Assembly (NCBI RefSeq): GCF_001547525.1
Contig: NZ_LNJP01000003.1
Span: forward strand, 62,001 to 126,000
Reading direction: 5' to 3'
Source: Burkholderia anthina
GTDB lineage: Bacteria > Pseudomonadota > Gammaproteobacteria > Burkholderiales > Burkholderiaceae
Length of the DNA stretch: 64,000 bases
The first letter of the stretch is position 1. Every line of letters begins with the position of its first letter. The position numbers were made by a program, and so were the translations under genes. The notes beneath the pieces are model-generated. The model did no database searches. It had not been told where the DNA came from and was given only the letters and a program-made list of their open reading frames with translations. Below, piece after piece: positions 42,063 through 50,167 of this stretch.

Positions 42063-43526
42063 TCACACGCCCCAGCGCGGAATGTGATGCGAACCCATCG
42101 AGATGCATACGTTCTTGATCTCCGCGAACACCTCGAAACTGTACTCGCCACCCTCGCGCCCGGTGCCCGATTCCTTCACGCCGCCGAACGGCTGGCGCAG
42201 GTCGCGCACGTTCTGGCTGTTCACGAACACCATCCCGGCCTCGATGCCGCGCGCGAGCCGATGCACCTTGCCGACGTCCTGCGTCCAGATGTACGACGCG
42301 AGGCCGTACGACGTGTCGTTCGCGAGCCGCAGCCCTTCGTCTTCGTCCTCGAACGGGATGATGCACGCGACCGGCCCGAAGATCTCCTCCTGCGCGATGC
42401 GCATCCGGTTGTCGACGTCGGCGAATACGGTCGGCCGCACGAAGTTGCCGTTGCGCAGACGGTCGGGCAACCCGGCCGGCTTGTCGGCGCCGCCCGCGAC
42501 CACGCGCGCGCCTTCCTTCTCGCCGATGCGGATGTAGCCCGTCACCTTTTCCCAGTGCTGGCGCGTGATCATCGCGCCGAGGTTGGTGCCCGGATCCGCT
42601 GGATCGCCGACCACCAGGTTGTTCGCGCGGCGCGCGAATTCCTGCACGAAGCGGTCGTAGATCGTGCGCTGCACGAAGATCCGCGAGCCGGCGGTGCAGC
42701 GTTCGCCGTTGATCGAGAAGATCGTGAACAGCGACGCGTCGAGCGCGCGGTCGAAATCGGCGTCGTCGAAGATCAGCACCGGCGACTTGCCGCCAAGCTC
42801 CATCGAATATTTCTTGAGGCCCGCGCGCTCCATGATCCGCTTGCCGGTGACGGTGCCGCCGGTAAACGACACCGCGCGCACGTCCGGATGGCGCACGAGC
42901 GCGTCGCCGGCCGTCGCGCCGTAGCCCTGCACGACGTTCAGCACGCCCGGCGGGATGCCGGCTTCGAGCGCGAGCCGGCCGAGCTGGTCGGCCGTCAGCG
43001 GCGACAGCTCCGACATCTTCAGCACGGCCGTGTTGCCGAGCGCGAGGCACGGCGCCGTCTTCCACGTGGCCGTCATGAACGGCACGTTCCACGGCGACAC
43101 CAGCGCGCATACGCCGACCGGCTGGTACAGCGTGTAGTTCAGCATCTGGTCGTCGACGGGATAAGTGCGGCCGTTCATCTGCACGCACACCTCGGCGAAG
43201 AAGTTGAAGTTCTCCGACGCGCGCGGAATCAGCTGCTTGCTCGTCTGCGCGATCGGCAGGCCGGTGTCCTGCGTCTCCAGCGCGGCGAGCATCGGCACGT
43301 TCTTCTCGATCAGCTCGCCGAGCCTGCGCATCAGCTTCGCGCGCTCCTTCGCCGGCGTGTTCGCCCATTTCGGGAACGCTTCCTTCGCCGCGCGCACGGC
43401 CGCGTCGACCTCGGCCTCGCCGCCCGACGCGACGTCGGTGATGACTTCACCCGTCGCCGGGTTCAGCGTCGTGAAGGTGTCGCGGCTCTCCACTTCGCGG
43501 CCGCCGATCCAGTGCTTGATGGTCAT
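42063..43526 (-). CDS. hpaE: 5-carboxymethyl-2-hydroxymuconate semialdehyde dehydrogenase (HpaE/HpcC)
   Basis: A 487-aa NAD-dependent aldehyde dehydrogenase. It oxidises the ring-cleavage semialdehyde to the dicarboxylate. Key residues: Asn in SPWNVPFM, Glu in MELGGKSPV, and the catalytic Cys in NGERCTAGSR; the NAD-binding GGTVTGKRI follows FTG. The C-terminal PFGGVKESGTGREGGEYSFE is typical. Start 43526 has AAGGAG upstream. It lies 26 bp after hpaG2 and matches HpaE in length. Confidence 0.95.
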   Translation of the reverse strand: MTIKHWIGGREVESRDTFTTLNPATGEVITDVASGGEAEVDAAVRAAKEAFPKWANTPAKERAKLMRRLGELIEKNVPMLAALETQDTGLPIAQTSKQLIPRASENFNFFAEVCVQMNGRTYPVDDQMLNYTLYQPVGVCALVSPWNVPFMTATWKTAPCLALGNTAVLKMSELSPLTADQLGRLALEAGIPPGVLNVVQGYGATAGDALVRHPDVRAVSFTGGTVTGKRIMERAGLKKYSMELGGKSPVLIFDDADFDRALDASLFTIFSINGERCTAGSRIFVQRTIYDRFVQEFARRANNLVVGDPADPGTNLGAMITRQHWEKVTGYIRIGEKEGARVVAGGADKPAGLPDRLRNGNFVRPTVFADVDNRMRIAQEEIFGPVACIIPFEDEDEGLRLANDTSYGLASYIWTQDVGKVHRLARGIEAGMVFVNSQNVRDLRQPFGGVKESGTGREGGEYSFEVFAEIKNVCISMGSHHIPRWGV

Positions 43527-43552
43527 GTGCTCTCCTTCCTTGGGCGACGGCT

Positions 43553-44317
43553 TCAGCCGGCGCGATAGTAGTCCGCTTCGCCGACGATCATGTTCACGAG
43601 CCGGCCGATCCCTTCGATTTCGGTCACGACCTCGTCGCCCGGCTTCGTGTCGGCCAGCCCCTCGGGCGTACCGGTCAGGATCAGGTCGCCCGGCGAGAGC
43701 GTCATGAAGCTGCTGATGTGCTCGATCAGCGCCGGCACGTCGAACACCATGTCGCGCGTGCTGCCGCGCTGCGTCTCGCGGCCGTTCACCGTCGTGCGCA
43801 GCGTGAGGTCGCCCGCGTCGCCGATCTCGTCGCGGCTGACGAACCACGGCCCGAGCGGCGTGCAGGTGTCGCGGTTCTTCACGCGCAGGTTCGGCCGGTA
43901 GTAGTTCTCGAGATAGTCGCGGATCGCGTAGTCGTTCGCGACCGTATAGCCGGCCACGTAGTCGATCGCCTGCGCGCGGCTCACGTGGCGCGCGGGCCGG
44001 CCGATCACGACGGCCAATTCGCACTCGTAGTGCATGTGCGTGGCGTCCGCCGGGCGCACGGTCAGCGACCGGTGGCCGATGAACGTGTTCGGCCCCTTCA
44101 GGAAAATCAGCGGTTCGCTCGGTGCGTTGAACGCGAGTTCCTTCGCGTGGTCCGCATAGTTCAGCCCGAGCGCGAACGTCGTGCGCGGCGCGACGGGCGG
44201 CAGCCATGCCACCGCGTCCTCGGCCACCACGCGCCCCGTATCGAGGCGGATCGCGCCGTCGCCGGCCGGTTCGGCCGCGTGGAGTGCGCCGTTGTAGATC
44301 ACGCGCGCCGTCTTCAT
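43553..44317 (-). CDS. hpaG2: Fumarylacetoacetase-family HpaG2 (HHDD isomerase/OPET decarboxylase half)
   Basis: A 254-aa fumarylacetoacetase-fold protein. It corresponds to one half of the bifunctional E. coli HpaG, which decarboxylates OPET and isomerises HHDD. Metal ligands are in MHYECELAVVIGRPAR (two Glu) and VANDYAIRDYLENYYRPN (Asp). GTPEGLADTKPGDEV and an N-terminal LGLNYADHAKEL confirm the family. The start at 44317 has GGAGG upstream and overlaps the hpaG1 stop by 4 bp. Confidence 0.93.
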   Translation of the reverse strand: MKTARVIYNGALHAAEPAGDGAIRLDTGRVVAEDAVAWLPPVAPRTTFALGLNYADHAKELAFNAPSEPLIFLKGPNTFIGHRSLTVRPADATHMHYECELAVVIGRPARHVSRAQAIDYVAGYTVANDYAIRDYLENYYRPNLRVKNRDTCTPLGPWFVSRDEIGDAGDLTLRTTVNGRETQRGSTRDMVFDVPALIEHISSFMTLSPGDLILTGTPEGLADTKPGDEVVTEIEGIGRLVNMIVGEADYYRAG

Positions 44318-45003
44318 CGTGCTTCCTCCGCCATCAGCGTATGCCGCAACGTGCCGATGCTGGCCGCGGCGATCTCGATCGTGCTGCCCGCGCGGGCACG
44401 CGGTGCGCCGCCCGCGACGCCGAGCAGCAGCACATCGCCCGCGTCGAACGACATGAAGGCCGTCACGTCGGCGATCAGCGCGCGCACCGGGCGAATCAGC
44501 GTCGCGGTCGACGCGGACGCGGCCACCGCGCCGTCGATCCGCACCGTCAGGCCGATCGCGTCGACATCGGCGAGCGCGGCGGCCGGCACGATCGCCGGGC
44601 CGAGCGGGCAGAAGCCGTCGCGGCACTTGAAGCGCACGGCCGGGCGGTAGTAATGGGGATGCGGCACCGACACGTCGCTCGCGAGCGTGAAGCCGTGCAC
44701 GTAGTCGAGCGCGTGCGCGGCCGGCACGCGCGTCGCACGCCGCGCGAACACGACGGCCACCGATGCGCCGATCTCCAGCGCGTCGACGCCGGCCGGCACG
44801 ACGACGGCCGCGCCGTCGGCCGCATGCGTGTTGGCGGATTTGATGTACAGGATCGGCGCCTGCGGCGGGCGGCCGTAAGGCGGCGCGTTCACGGCGTCGC
44901 CGAGCGCGTCGAGCGCCGCGCGCTCGTTGAGCAACGCGCCGTAGACGGTACCGATGGCGACCGGCAACGGCGGCGCCCCGGCGTTCGTGCAAGACAGCTC
45001 CAT
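44314..45003 (-). CDS. hpaG1: Fumarylacetoacetase-family HpaG1 (other half of HpaG)
   Basis: A 229-aa fumarylacetoacetase-fold protein, first gene of the hpa operon. It resembles the other half of E. coli HpaG (VAIGTVYGALLNERAALDALG at the N-terminus, PPYGRPPQAPILYIKSANTH, FTLASDVSVPHPHYYRPAVRFKCRDGFCPLGP). The residues near EIGASVAVVFARRA still carry the family acid. Start 45003 has GGGA upstream; the longer reading to 45078 crosses the operator. It ends with an ATGA overlap with hpaG2. Confidence 0.92.
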   Translation of the reverse strand: MELSCTNAGAPPLPVAIGTVYGALLNERAALDALGDAVNAPPYGRPPQAPILYIKSANTHAADGAAVVVPAGVDALEIGASVAVVFARRATRVPAAHALDYVHGFTLASDVSVPHPHYYRPAVRFKCRDGFCPLGPAIVPAAALADVDAIGLTVRIDGAVAASASTATLIRPVRALIADVTAFMSFDAGDVLLLGVAGGAPRARAGSTIEIAAASIGTLRHTLMAEEAR

Positions 45004-45041
45004 GCGTCGTTCCCCTGCCGCGCGTCGCGGCGCATCGTCAA

Positions 45042-45059
45042 TACTTAATATCTTAAGTA
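45042..45059. promoter_or_regulatory. HpaR (MarR-type) operator between hpaG1 and hpaR
   Basis: TACTTAATATCTTAAGTA at 45042-45059 is a dyad with perfect 7-bp arms (TACTTAA, TTAAGTA) and a 4-bp centre. It lies 39 bp upstream of hpaG1 in the divergent hpaR-hpa spacer, as MarR-family operators usually do. It would repress the catabolic operon until 4-HPA or homoprotocatechuate is bound. Confidence 0.8.
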
Positions 45060-45155
45060 AACAATCGTGCGCTGGCAACCTCGATTACCCTGATACGCGA
45101 AATTCATCAGCTTCGGCTGTTAAGATTGATGCGTCCCCGACCTCTGCCCACCCCG

Positions 45156-45596
45156 ATGAACCGTACGCTCGACCATCGCAACCTGGCCATGCTGCTGCTC
45201 GAGGCCCGCGAAACGCTGATGGGTCTGTTTCGCCCCATTCTCAAGGAATTCTCGCTGACCGAACAGCAATGGCGGATCATCCGCGTGCTCGACGGCGAAC
45301 CGGCGCAGGCGCTCGAAGCCGGGCAGATCGCGAAACGCTGCTGCATCCTGAGCCCGAGCCTGACCGGCGTGCTGGAACGGATGGAGCGCGACGGCCTGAT
45401 CACGCGCACGCGCGCGCAGGAGGATCAGCGCCGGCTGCTGGTCAGCCTGACGCCGCAAAGCAGGAAACTGGTGACGGAAATCGGTCCGCGCATCGACGAG
45501 CAATACCGGCAACTCGAGTCGCGGTTCGGCGAGGACGGCCTCGAGGACATCTACCGCGCGCTCGACCGGCTCATCGAGCTCGGCAGCGACGCGTGA
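45156..45596 (+). CDS. hpaR: MarR-family repressor of the hpa operon (HpaR)
   Basis: A 146-aa MarR-type regulator closely resembling HpaR (LLLEARETLMGLFRPILKEFSLTEQQWRIIRVL, then LEAGQIAKRCCILSPSLTGVLERMERDGLITRTRAQEDQRRLLVSLT, the winged HTH). Known HpaR proteins repress homoprotocatechuate genes and are relieved by aromatic substrates. Start 45156 fits family length, but 45129 is an in-frame ATG and neither has a good ribosome-binding site. It is divergent from hpaG1 with a clear dyad between. Confidence 0.93.
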   Translation: MNRTLDHRNLAMLLLEARETLMGLFRPILKEFSLTEQQWRIIRVLDGEPAQALEAGQIAKRCCILSPSLTGVLERMERDGLITRTRAQEDQRRLLVSLTPQSRKLVTEIGPRIDEQYRQLESRFGEDGLEDIYRALDRLIELGSDA

Positions 45597-45599
45597 CGG

Positions 45600-45636
45600 C
45601 GGCGCCCGCTTCCGCGGCCTGCGGGAACGGGCGCCG
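45600..45636. terminator. Hairpin between convergent hpaR and the reductase-like gene
   Basis: CGGCGCCCG (45600-45608) pairs with CGGGCGCCG (45628-45636), and the loop contains a further TTCCGC/GCGGGAA stem. It lies between two convergent stops. No T-tract, so it is a probable rather than certain terminator. Confidence 0.5.
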
Positions 45637-45651
45637 GTGCGACACGGGCGA

Positions 45652-46863
45652 TCAGTGGAACGCGCCGCGCATCAGCTCGGTCACGGCCACCCCGCGTGAC
45701 GTGCGCATGCACTCCTCGACGTAATCGATGAACGGCAACGGTTCGAAATCGATTTCGTCGCGCACGCGGCGATTGTCGAATACGCGATCGACCGTCGCGA
45801 ATTCCCCGCAGCGCTGCAGCGCCCGGCCGATCACGCGCTCCAGGGCCGGATCGCGGCGCCCGAGCACGTCGCGCACGACGAGCGGCAGTTCGGCCGGCGC
45901 GCATGCCGCGTAGCGCGGCGCCCCGGTCATTCCCGCCGCCTCGTCCATCGCGCGCACGATCTGCGCGACCTGCGGCGCCTCGTCGCCGGCCGACACGTGA
46001 TAGACGTCGTGCGCGAGCGTCGGCTTGACGGCCAGCAGCATCGTCGCGCGCGCCACGTCGTCCACCGACACGATGTCGATGCGCGTCATCGGCCGCGCGG
46101 TGAAGCGGCGCGCCGCATGCGCGAGCCGGAACATCCAGAACGAATTCGGCGCGGGCCGCGTGCCGAGCACCGTGTGGCCGACCACGTGCGACGGCCGCAC
46201 GACGACGAGCGGCAGCCCGAGCGCGCGCAGGCGCTGCTCCGTTTGCGCCTTCGCGTGCAGGTAATCGGCGGCGAGCACCGCGCCCGGCAGGCCTTCAGCG
46301 CCCGGCGCGGCATCGTTGCCCGTGGCGCGTTCCGCCTCTTCCTGCACGATCCCGCCGCGGCCCGCGTGCGCGTAGGCCGTGCCCACGTACACGAAGCGCT
46401 GCAGGCGCGGCGCGCGCGCAAAGCGTTCGGCGAAGCGCACCGCATCGGCGATGTCGGCCTGCAGGTGCGCGCCGTCGGCCGGCGATGCGTGGCCCGCGCA
46501 GTGAATCACGTGCGTCGCGCCGGCCAGGCGCGGCGCGTCGGCGCCGTGCCACACGTCGCCGAGCGCGCCGACGATCACGTTCGCGTCGGTCAGGCGCGAC
46601 GCCCAGTACGGCGCGAGCCCCGCGCGCAGCGCGGCTTCACGCAGCCGCGCGACCGCATGGCCGCGGTCCTGCGCGCGCACGACGCACACGACGCGTTCGA
46701 GCAGCCCGGCATTGACGAGCGCGGTCAGCACGGTACTGCCGATGAAGCCGGTGGCGCCGGTCAGCACGAGCCGGCCGACGTTCGCCGCCGCGACCGGCGC
46801 GCTGGCCGGCGACACGAGGCTCGTGCGCCAGTTGAGCGACAACGCGGTTTTCCAGATCAGCAC
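45652..46863 (-). CDS. Extended SDR/acyl-reductase-like NAD(P)-binding protein
   Basis: A 403-aa protein of the NAD-binding-4 (thioester reductase/male-sterility) branch of extended SDRs. It has the Rossmann motif TGATGFIGSTVL near residue 36, CVVRAQDRGHAVARLREAAL, and the YVGTAYAH segment. Catalytic-like YLHAKAQTEQRL (Y-x-x-x-K) and VVVRPSHVVGHTVLG follow. Start GTG 46863 is chosen because AAGGAG lies 6 nt before it. Without adenylation or carrier domains it is a stand-alone reductase or epimerase, perhaps for an acyl carrier-bound or lipid substrate. It is monocistronic. Confidence 0.82.
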   Translation of the reverse strand: MLIWKTALSLNWRTSLVSPASAPVAAANVGRLVLTGATGFIGSTVLTALVNAGLLERVVCVVRAQDRGHAVARLREAALRAGLAPYWASRLTDANVIVGALGDVWHGADAPRLAGATHVIHCAGHASPADGAHLQADIADAVRFAERFARAPRLQRFVYVGTAYAHAGRGGIVQEEAERATGNDAAPGAEGLPGAVLAADYLHAKAQTEQRLRALGLPLVVVRPSHVVGHTVLGTRPAPNSFWMFRLAHAARRFTARPMTRIDIVSVDDVARATMLLAVKPTLAHDVYHVSAGDEAPQVAQIVRAMDEAAGMTGAPRYAACAPAELPLVVRDVLGRRDPALERVIGRALQRCGEFATVDRVFDNRRVRDEIDFEPLPFIDYVEECMRTSRGVAVTELMRGAFH

Positions 46864-47512
46864 GATAGTCTCCTTCGAAGAATCGGCCGGGCGGCGCGGC
46901 GCCCGCGGTTGCGGGCCGGCGCACGGCTCACCGGCCGGGCCGGGGCTGACGCGCGCCCCGGCGGCTCCCGATCGGGCGGACGCCCTGCGATCGCGTCGAT
47001 CGCGCGCTGGCACGAGGCGGCGGCAGCCGGCGCGGACGGGCGTCCGCGCACAGGATCGGGAAGTTCCCAGTGTGGGGCTCGAACGCGTGCAAGTCTGTCC
47101 CGAAAGTTTCGTGAAAGTGTGCCGATTTGTACGCGATTGTCGGAGTGTGTCGTGCCGGCCGCCGCGTCGGAACGCTGAAACGTTCGGTGCGGCCGTGTTC
47201 GGACGGTGCCCGATGGCGTCGGGCGGCCCCGATTCGACGGCGGCCGGCGCGCGACAGATCGACGCGGGTGTCCGCCCCGTCATCCCATCTCTTGACCGCC
47301 GCGGGCGTCCGGCCAGGCGCCGCGATCGCCGCTATCGCCCGTGTGTGCTGACGCATCGGGAATGACCATGCATCATCAGACGTCCTTTCATCTGAAACCG
47401 AAATGGACGCAATACGGATTTATTGCGGTTTATCACTTGCGTTTCACACCAGTCTATCTAGACTGTTCAAGTCAAATCGGTCGAACGTTTCAACTTTTCA
47501 GGAGAGGATCCA
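46864..47512. other. 649-bp intergenic region with a dyad at 47450-47465
   Basis: No gene is supported; readings in this stretch are compositional artefacts of GC-rich DNA. The right third (about 47370-47500) is much richer in AT and contains CAGTCTATCTAGACTG (47450-47465), with perfect 7-bp arms CAGTCTA/TAGACTG and a TC centre, 48 bp upstream of the next gene. This looks like an operator or promoter element. Confidence 0.5.
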
Positions 47513-47860
47513 ATGCGCCTCACCATTCGGATTAATGGCAGCGAATCGGCAACCCGGCATTCCTTCGCGGTCTTGTGGGTCGATACCGACGAGGGACTGT
47601 GGTCGCGCGAGGCACATCAGGGCATCGACCTTCCGACCTGGGGCAAGGTCCGCGACGTGGAGGGCGCGATGGCGCTCTGCGCGGCCGACAGCGGCAATGC
47701 CGTCTGTCAATTGAAGGGGCTGTCGTTCGACGCGATGCGGCGCGAACACGGCCCCGCGGTGCTCGCCGGCGAGCATCCCGCAGGCGCGTGGCGGCTGCAG
47801 GCGGTCGATACCTGCACGACCCAGCCGGAATACCGCGAATTTATTTCCGTGGCCCGATAG
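47513..47860 (+). CDS. Small protein of unknown function
   Basis: A 115-aa protein I do not recognise. It has no signal peptide or membrane segment, three Cys (MALCAADSG, AVCQLKG, DTCTTQ), and a predicted beta-rich start (MRLTIRINGSES, FAVLWVDTDEGLW). It is supported as a real gene by a strong CAGGAGAGG Shine-Dalgarno, an AT-rich promoter region with a dyad upstream, and its own intrinsic terminator downstream. It is monocistronic. Nothing around it suggests a function. Confidence 0.72.
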   Translation: MRLTIRINGSESATRHSFAVLWVDTDEGLWSREAHQGIDLPTWGKVRDVEGAMALCAADSGNAVCQLKGLSFDAMRREHGPAVLAGEHPAGAWRLQAVDTCTTQPEYREFISVAR

Positions 47861-48277
47861 GTATTATTGACCTGAATCGTCTGCGGTTTTCGGGTTTATT
47901 CCGACATCCACGATATTAATTTCGATATTCAGCATGAATGGCGCCTCGGCTCGAGGCGCTTTTCATTTTCGAGATTAAAGAAATAACCGGAACACGGGCA
48001 ATTGATCGCGTGCGGGGCAATCGCGAATCGATCGATGCCGGTCACCCCGTGCCCCGCCTCGGCGCACGGCGAATCGTCCGTGTTTCCCCCGCCGCAGCCG
48101 CCGCCGCATTCCGTTACGGCGCCGCCCTGCCCCCTTTCGCTCCATTCTCGGGATCACCTACCATTCGCCTTTTTGCGGGGCCGGAACATACTTTCCCCAC
48201 ACGTTGTTTACTCATTTATTACAATCGCATTATTCAGACTGACCCGCCGCCGTCCGGCGGCCCGACCCGGCCTTTGC
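47861..48277. other. Intergenic region between the small protein and the PBP gene
   Basis: 417 bp. It holds the terminator of the small gene (47941-47963) and then an AT-rich stretch near 48196-48236 that is a likely promoter for the PBP gene. No gene supported. Confidence 0.4.
47941..47963 (+). terminator. Intrinsic terminator of the 115-aa protein gene
   Basis: GCGCCTCG (47941-47948) pairs with CGAGGCGC (47952-47959) over a 3-nt loop and is followed directly by TTTT and ATTTT. A textbook rho-independent terminator. Confidence 0.88.
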
Positions 48278-50140
48278 ATGAGCGTGAAAAAAAAGACCCA
48301 CCCCGCCGATCCGTACGCAGCGGCGACCAAGAATCCGATGCTCGCGTCGCGGCTGCCGATGTGGCGCTCCCGGCTGATCGTGGTCGTCGTGTTCCTCGCG
48401 TTCGCCGCGTTGATCGCCCGCGCTTTCTGGGTGCAGGTCGCGAACCAGGATTTCTACGTCGGCCAGGGCCAGAAGCGTTACCAGCGCACGATCGAGCTCG
48501 ACGCGATGCGCGGGCGCATCGTCGACCGCAACGGCGCGATGCTCGCGGTCAGCCTGTCGACCTACGAAATCTGGGCGAACCCGAAACAGGTCGCCGACAC
48601 CGATTATCCGCAGATCGCGAAGCTGCTCGACATGCCGCTCGTCGAGGTGAAGCGGCGTCTCGGCAACGACAAGACGTTCGTGCTGCTCAAGCGGCAGGTC
48701 GATGCGGACACCGCGAGCCGGCTCGACAAGCTTGCGATCGACGGCATCACGCAGATCGCCGATTCGAAGCGTTTCTACCCGGAAGGCGAATCGGCCGCGC
48801 ACGTGGTCGGCTTCACGAACGTCGAGGACAAGGGCCAGGAAGGCGTCGAGCTGGCGGCGAATGCGCGCCTGCAAGGTACGTCCGGCCAGCGCGAGGTGAT
48901 TCGCGACCGGCTCGGCCGCATCGTGTCGGACACGCGCCCGCTCGTGCCCGCGCAGCACGGCGCGACGATCGAACTGACGATCGACCGCCGCATCCAGCAG
49001 CTCGCCTTCAGTCAGCTCAAGGCGGCCGTGATCGAAAACAACGCGGTGGCCGGCAGCGTCGTCGTGCTCGACGCGCAGAACGGCGAGATTCTCGCGCTCG
49101 CGAACTATCCGACCTTCGACCCGAACGATCGCGCCCGCCTCACCGGCCAGCAATTGCGCAACCGCGCGGTGGTGGACACGTTCGAACCGGGCTCGACGAT
49201 CAAGCCGCTCGTCGTCGCGCTGTCGATCGACGAGCGCAAGGTCACGCCGAACACGATCATCAACACGTCGCCGGGCACGTACAAGATCGGCCCGGCCGTG
49301 ATCCACGACACGTCGAACCACGGGTCGCTGACGGTGTCGCAGGCGCTGCAGAAGTCGAGCAACGTCGCGCTCGCGAAACTCGCGCTGAACCTGCCCGCCG
49401 AAACCATCTGGAACAAATACCAGGAATACGGGATCGGCCGCGCGCCGGAACTGACGTTCCCCGGCGTCGCGTCGGGCCGGCTGCGCGGCTACAAGCGCTG
49501 GCGGCCGATCGAGCAGGCGACGATGGCGTACGGCTACGGGCTGTCGATGTCGCTGCTGCAGATCGCGCAGACCTACACCGCCTATGCGGGCGACGGCACG
49601 CTGCATCCGGTGTCGCTGCTGAAGAACGGCACCGACCAGCAGACGATCGACGCGCACCGCGGCCACCGCGTGACGTCGCCGCAAACGGCCGCCGCGATCC
49701 GCTCGATGCTCGAGATGGCGGTGGGTGAAGGCGGCACGGGGCGCCGCGCGCGCGTCGACGGCTACCGGATCGGCGGCAAGACGGGTACCGCGCGCAAGCA
49801 GGTCGGCGCGAGCTACGCGAAGGGCAAGTACCGCGCGCTGTTCGCGGGGATGGCGCCGATGAGCAACCCGCGCCTGATCGTCGCGGTGATGATCGACGAG
49901 CCGCGCGGCAAGGGCTACTACGGCGGCACGGTGGCCGGCCCGGTGTTCGCGTCGGTCACGAGCGGCGCGCTGCAGTTGCTCGGCGTGCCGCCCGATGCAC
50001 CGGTCGAACCGGAAGAGAATGCGCCGGCGAAGGCCGGCGCGCCGCAGAAGACGGTCGCGGCGCCGAAACCGGGGGCGCCGGCAACGACGGCCGCGCAATC
50101 CGCCCGCCCCGCGCCCGCGAAAGTGGCCGCCGCAGGCTGA
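48278..50140 (+). CDS. FtsI/PBP3-type peptidoglycan transpeptidase (class B PBP), additional copy
   Basis: A 620-aa class B penicillin-binding protein. A short basic cytoplasmic tail precedes one membrane helix (LIVVVVFLAFAALIARAFW). The pedestal begins with RGRIVDRNG. The transpeptidase has S306-T-I-K, S360-S-N, and K501-T-G-T, the three active-site motifs. A low-complexity Pro/Ala/Lys tail of about 50 residues follows. It cross-links septal peptidoglycan. It is not in a dcw cluster, so it is probably a second, non-essential copy. The start has a weak ribosome-binding site and an A8 run soon after. Confidence 0.93.
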   Translation: MSVKKKTHPADPYAAATKNPMLASRLPMWRSRLIVVVVFLAFAALIARAFWVQVANQDFYVGQGQKRYQRTIELDAMRGRIVDRNGAMLAVSLSTYEIWANPKQVADTDYPQIAKLLDMPLVEVKRRLGNDKTFVLLKRQVDADTASRLDKLAIDGITQIADSKRFYPEGESAAHVVGFTNVEDKGQEGVELAANARLQGTSGQREVIRDRLGRIVSDTRPLVPAQHGATIELTIDRRIQQLAFSQLKAAVIENNAVAGSVVVLDAQNGEILALANYPTFDPNDRARLTGQQLRNRAVVDTFEPGSTIKPLVVALSIDERKVTPNTIINTSPGTYKIGPAVIHDTSNHGSLTVSQALQKSSNVALAKLALNLPAETIWNKYQEYGIGRAPELTFPGVASGRLRGYKRWRPIEQATMAYGYGLSMSLLQIAQTYTAYAGDGTLHPVSLLKNGTDQQTIDAHRGHRVTSPQTAAAIRSMLEMAVGEGGTGRRARVDGYRIGGKTGTARKQVGASYAKGKYRALFAGMAPMSNPRLIVAVMIDEPRGKGYYGGTVAGPVFASVTSGALQLLGVPPDAPVEPEENAPAKAGAPQKTVAAPKPGAPATTAAQSARPAPAKVAAAG

Positions 50141-50167
50141 CGAAGCCAGGCGCGCCGCCGCGCGCCG

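Noticed and set aside
46712-47365. Plus-strand 217-codon frame antisense to the acyl-reductase-like gene and its leader
   Set aside because: Composition is that of a shadow frame of the real minus-strand gene; no domain seen.
48283-48294. A8 run at codons 3-5 of the PBP gene as a frameshift
   Set aside because: The frame is intact through it and all PBP motifs follow in one frame; noted only as a possible slippage site.
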